A DNA stretch of 7,455 nucleotides from Campylobacteraceae bacterium (lineage in GTDB: Bacteria; Campylobacterota; Campylobacteria; Campylobacterales; Sulfurovaceae). Every line of letters begins with the position of its first letter. The first letter of the stretch is position 1. The notes under the pieces were generated by a model. That model was not told the origin of the DNA. It saw only the letters and a program-made list of their open reading frames with translations, and did not search any database. Made by a program: the position numbers and the translations under genes. The stretch lies in assembly GCA_027081065.1 (NCBI GenBank), contig JALWLW010000002.1:783-8237 (forward strand), in the 5' to 3' direction. Shown one piece after another: positions 5,967 through 7,455 of the stretch.

Positions 5967-6000
5967 AATATACAGTAAATCTATAATTTTACTGTATATT
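5967..6000. repeat. Perfect 13-bp inverted repeat over the sppA stop codon
   Basis: AATATACAGTAAA (5967-5979) and TTTACTGTATATT (5988-6000) are exact reverse complements around an 8-nt centre. The right arm encodes the last codons and the stop of sppA. On the minus strand no T-run follows, so it is not a standard intrinsic terminator. An mRNA 3'-end hairpin or a protein-binding operator upstream of the arginine-rich gene are both possible. Confidence 0.85.
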
Positions 6001-6966
6001 TAAATTATTTAATGCTCTATTTAAATCTAAATCCACTTTAACAGCTGGGAAAAATGCTTCTTTTTTGTTTAAGTTCACTGTTACAAAGTCCACTTCATCT
6101 TCAAAAGATTCACGAATTTGTTTTTTGACTTGATACAAAGATGAAATCTCATCAACCAATACCCCTCTAATCTCTGGAACATTTGCCACAAAAATTTTAC
6201 CTTCAGCCACAGCTAAAATATCTTCTTTTTTCAAACCACGGTTGTCGGCAACAGATTGTACAAAATTCTCATAAGTAGGCTTTAAAAGATGCTCTGTCAT
6301 ATACTTTCTATTTTCATCATCAATCTTATCAAACATAGAAATGGGTTTTTTAAACTTTCCAGCTGCCATAAAATCTTCTTCTACTCCCACTTTTTTTGCC
6401 AACTCACCAAAATTATAATGAGGCATAATCACCCCAATAGACCCAACAATGGCATTTTTGTTAGCAATAAGAGGTTTCACAGCTGATGCAATATAATACC
6501 CCCCACTAGCAGCAATGGAGTCCACATACATCGTTACATTTTTCTCTTTTTGAAATGCTTTTAAATACTCTGAAAGCTCTTCACTAGCTGTGGGACTACC
6601 CCCTGGTGAGCCCATAACAAAAAGTACTGACTTAAAACTATCATCTTCTAAAAGCTCATCCATTTTTTCCATAACTGTCGTAGTGTACGCTTCTGTTACT
6701 TCTTCATTATAATGAATAACAGCTACTTTATTAAGTGAGGTACTCACCTCTCCAAACAAACCTGACTTTTTAAAGTAAGAACCTATGAAAATAATCTCTG
6801 CTATTAAAATAAAACCAATAATCCAAGCTTTTAAATTCGAAACAAATATCTGTTTCTTAAGAGACTTCAACTCTTGCTGGTGTACTTCTTCTTTTTGATA
6901 AAACAATTCCCGTTCATAATCTCGTTCTTCATTCTCTCGTTGTTGATACTCTTTTGGCTCTTGCAA
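5989..6966 (-). CDS. sppA: SppA signal peptide peptidase, S49 family, short form
   Basis: SppA degrades cleaved signal peptides left in the membrane, using a Ser/Lys dyad. The 325-residue chain has a charged cytoplasmic N-terminus (1-45), one membrane anchor (about 47-63) and a single periplasmic S49 domain, as in the short Bacillus-type enzymes. The nucleophile is Ser154 in DSIAASGGYYIA, and the general base is probably Lys206 in AAGKFKKP. Their 52-residue spacing equals that of B. subtilis SppA (Ser147/Lys199). Other family marks are MGSPGGSP (118-125) and NAIVGSIGVI (171-180). The start is TTG at 6964-6966 with AAAGGA 7 nt upstream; the next in-frame ATG is codon 98, which would remove the anchor. 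It is divergent from cobQ. The unusual part is the Glu/Gln/Arg-rich coiled-coil-like N-terminal tail. Confidence 0.95.
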   Translation of the reverse strand: MQEPKEYQQRENEERDYERELFYQKEEVHQQELKSLKKQIFVSNLKAWIIGFILIAEIIFIGSYFKKSGLFGEVSTSLNKVAVIHYNEEVTEAYTTTVMEKMDELLEDDSFKSVLFVMGSPGGSPTASEELSEYLKAFQKEKNVTMYVDSIAASGGYYIASAVKPLIANKNAIVGSIGVIMPHYNFGELAKKVGVEEDFMAAGKFKKPISMFDKIDDENRKYMTEHLLKPTYENFVQSVADNRGLKKEDILAVAEGKIFVANVPEIRGVLVDEISSLYQVKKQIRESFEDEVDFVTVNLNKKEAFFPAVKVDLDLNRALNNLNIQ

Positions 6967-6983
6967 AGGCTTTTCCTTTCTAC

Positions 6984-6989
6984 TATAAT
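6984..6989 (+). promoter_or_regulatory. Candidate -10 box for cobQ
   Basis: The plus strand reads TATAAT, 52 nt upstream of the cobQ TTG, with no clear -35 box. It faces the minus-strand TATAAT of sppA at 6997-7002, so the two starts would overlap and could interfere. Weaker alternatives such as TACTAT at 7009-7014 also exist. Confidence 0.3.
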
Positions 6990-6996
6990 TTTAGGG

Positions 6997-7002
6997 ATTA
7001 TA
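6997..7002 (-). promoter_or_regulatory. Candidate -10 box for sppA
   Basis: The minus strand reads TATAAT, 30 nt upstream of the sppA TTG, giving a leader of about 25 nt with the AAAGGA ribosome site. No good -35 hexamer is seen at normal spacing. Confidence 0.45.
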
Positions 7003-7041
7003 TAGAGTTACTATTAAAGTAAAACAAAAAAAGGTCACTAC

Positions 7042-7455
7042 TTGCATAACATCTCCATCTTCGGCACATCCAGTGATGCTGGAAAATCTACACTCACTTT
7101 TGTTATTGGAAAAATCATTCAAAAGGCAGGGTACACCGTTGCCCCCTTTAAAGCTCAAAATGTCTCCAACAATGCCAAAGTGTGTGCTGATGGCTCTGAG
7201 ATTGGCATTGCCCAATATTTCCAAGCAGAGGTTTTAGCTGCCCCACCCTCGTACCACATGAACCCAATTCTTCTAAAATCAGGACAGAAAAGTTCTGCTT
7301 CGCTTATTGTAAATGGAAAAGTTATTGGTTCTAAAGATGTACGTGAGTACTATCGTGACCTAGATATGCTAAAACCTGCTGTAGACAAAGCCTTCTCCTA
7401 CTTAAGTGAGCGTTATGATTGTGTAGTATGCGAGGGGGCAGGTAGCCCTGTAGAG
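7042..7455 (+). CDS. cobQ: CobQ, adenosylcobyric acid synthase (glutamine-hydrolysing), N-terminal part
   Basis: CobQ/CbiP performs ATP-dependent amidation of the corrin side chains b, d, e and g to give adenosylcobyric acid. Only the first 138 residues are in the window; a full enzyme is about 480-490 residues, so the rest of the synthetase part and the whole C-terminal glutaminase domain are missing. Diagnostic segments are ISIFGTSSDAGKST (4-17, P-loop-like ATP site), APFKAQNVSNN (34-44), DGSEIGIAQYFQAE (50-63), HMNPILLKSG (72-81) and EGAGSPVE (131-138). The start is TTG at 7042-7044: an in-frame stop at 7015-7017 leaves no ATG or GTG upstream, and AAAAGG lies 7 nt before. It is divergent from sppA with a 75-bp gap. 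Confidence 0.95.
   Translation, partial: MHNISIFGTSSDAGKSTLTFVIGKIIQKAGYTVAPFKAQNVSNNAKVCADGSEIGIAQYFQAEVLAAPPSYHMNPILLKSGQKSSASLIVNGKVIGSKDVREYYRDLDMLKPAVDKAFSYLSERYDCVVCEGAGSPVE

Noticed and set aside
5967..6000. LexA-type SOS box, because the arms contain ACTGTAT and ATACAGT
   Set aside because: The half-sites are in the reverse order and too far apart compared with the CTGT-N8-ACAG form, and Campylobacterota generally lack LexA.
6991..7224. Minus-strand open frame of 77 codons opposite cobQ
   Set aside because: The plus strand encodes strongly conserved CobQ motifs across the same bases, and the frame runs over the sppA promoter region with no family resemblance.

Overview
This AT-rich window looks like chromosomal DNA from a member of the Campylobacterota, perhaps a Sulfurimonas- or Sulfurovum-type organism. 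That placement is an inference from base composition, AAAGGA-type ribosome binding sites, TATAAT-like promoters without clear -35 boxes, and protein character. The genus cannot be fixed from the sequence. I see no phage, insertion sequence, CRISPR array, rRNA or tRNA.

Left part (1-3115), all on the minus strand. A membrane-anchored coiled-coil protein runs off the left edge and carries two separate in-frame tandem repeat blocks, with 111-bp and 234-bp units. Upstream of it lie a YwbE-family small protein and, 3 bp before that, an unrecognised 208-residue soluble protein. Then come the nucleotide-pool sanitising enzyme RdgB and a 48-residue secreted peptide that ordinary ORF-length cut-offs miss.

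Middle part (3217-5496), plus strand. Three genes sit with zero spacing: a cobT of the UPF0284 class (lower-ligand activation), cobU (adenosylcobinamide kinase/guanylyltransferase), and a two-helix membrane protein of the DUF218/ElyC/YdcF family. Stop and start codons abut at both junctions, so this is almost certainly one transcript. A perfect 10-bp inverted repeat contains mirror-image TATACT boxes between cobT and the divergent secreted peptide.

Right part (5536-7455). On the minus strand lie an arginine-rich exported protein of unknown function and SppA, a membrane-anchored Ser/Lys signal peptide peptidase. A perfect 13-bp inverted repeat covers the sppA stop codon. Diverging from sppA, cobQ (cobyric acid synthase) starts at a TTG codon and runs off the right edge; sppA also starts at TTG.

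Together cobQ, cobT and cobU cover late corrin-ring amidation and nucleotide-loop assembly of a cobamide. cobS and cobD/cbiB are not in the window. The rest is housekeeping (RdgB), envelope quality control (SppA, DUF218) and uncharacterised secreted or coiled-coil proteins. I found no complete novel system. The best leads are the nested-repeat coiled-coil gene, the DUF218 gene locked into the cob operon, and the two strong inverted repeats.
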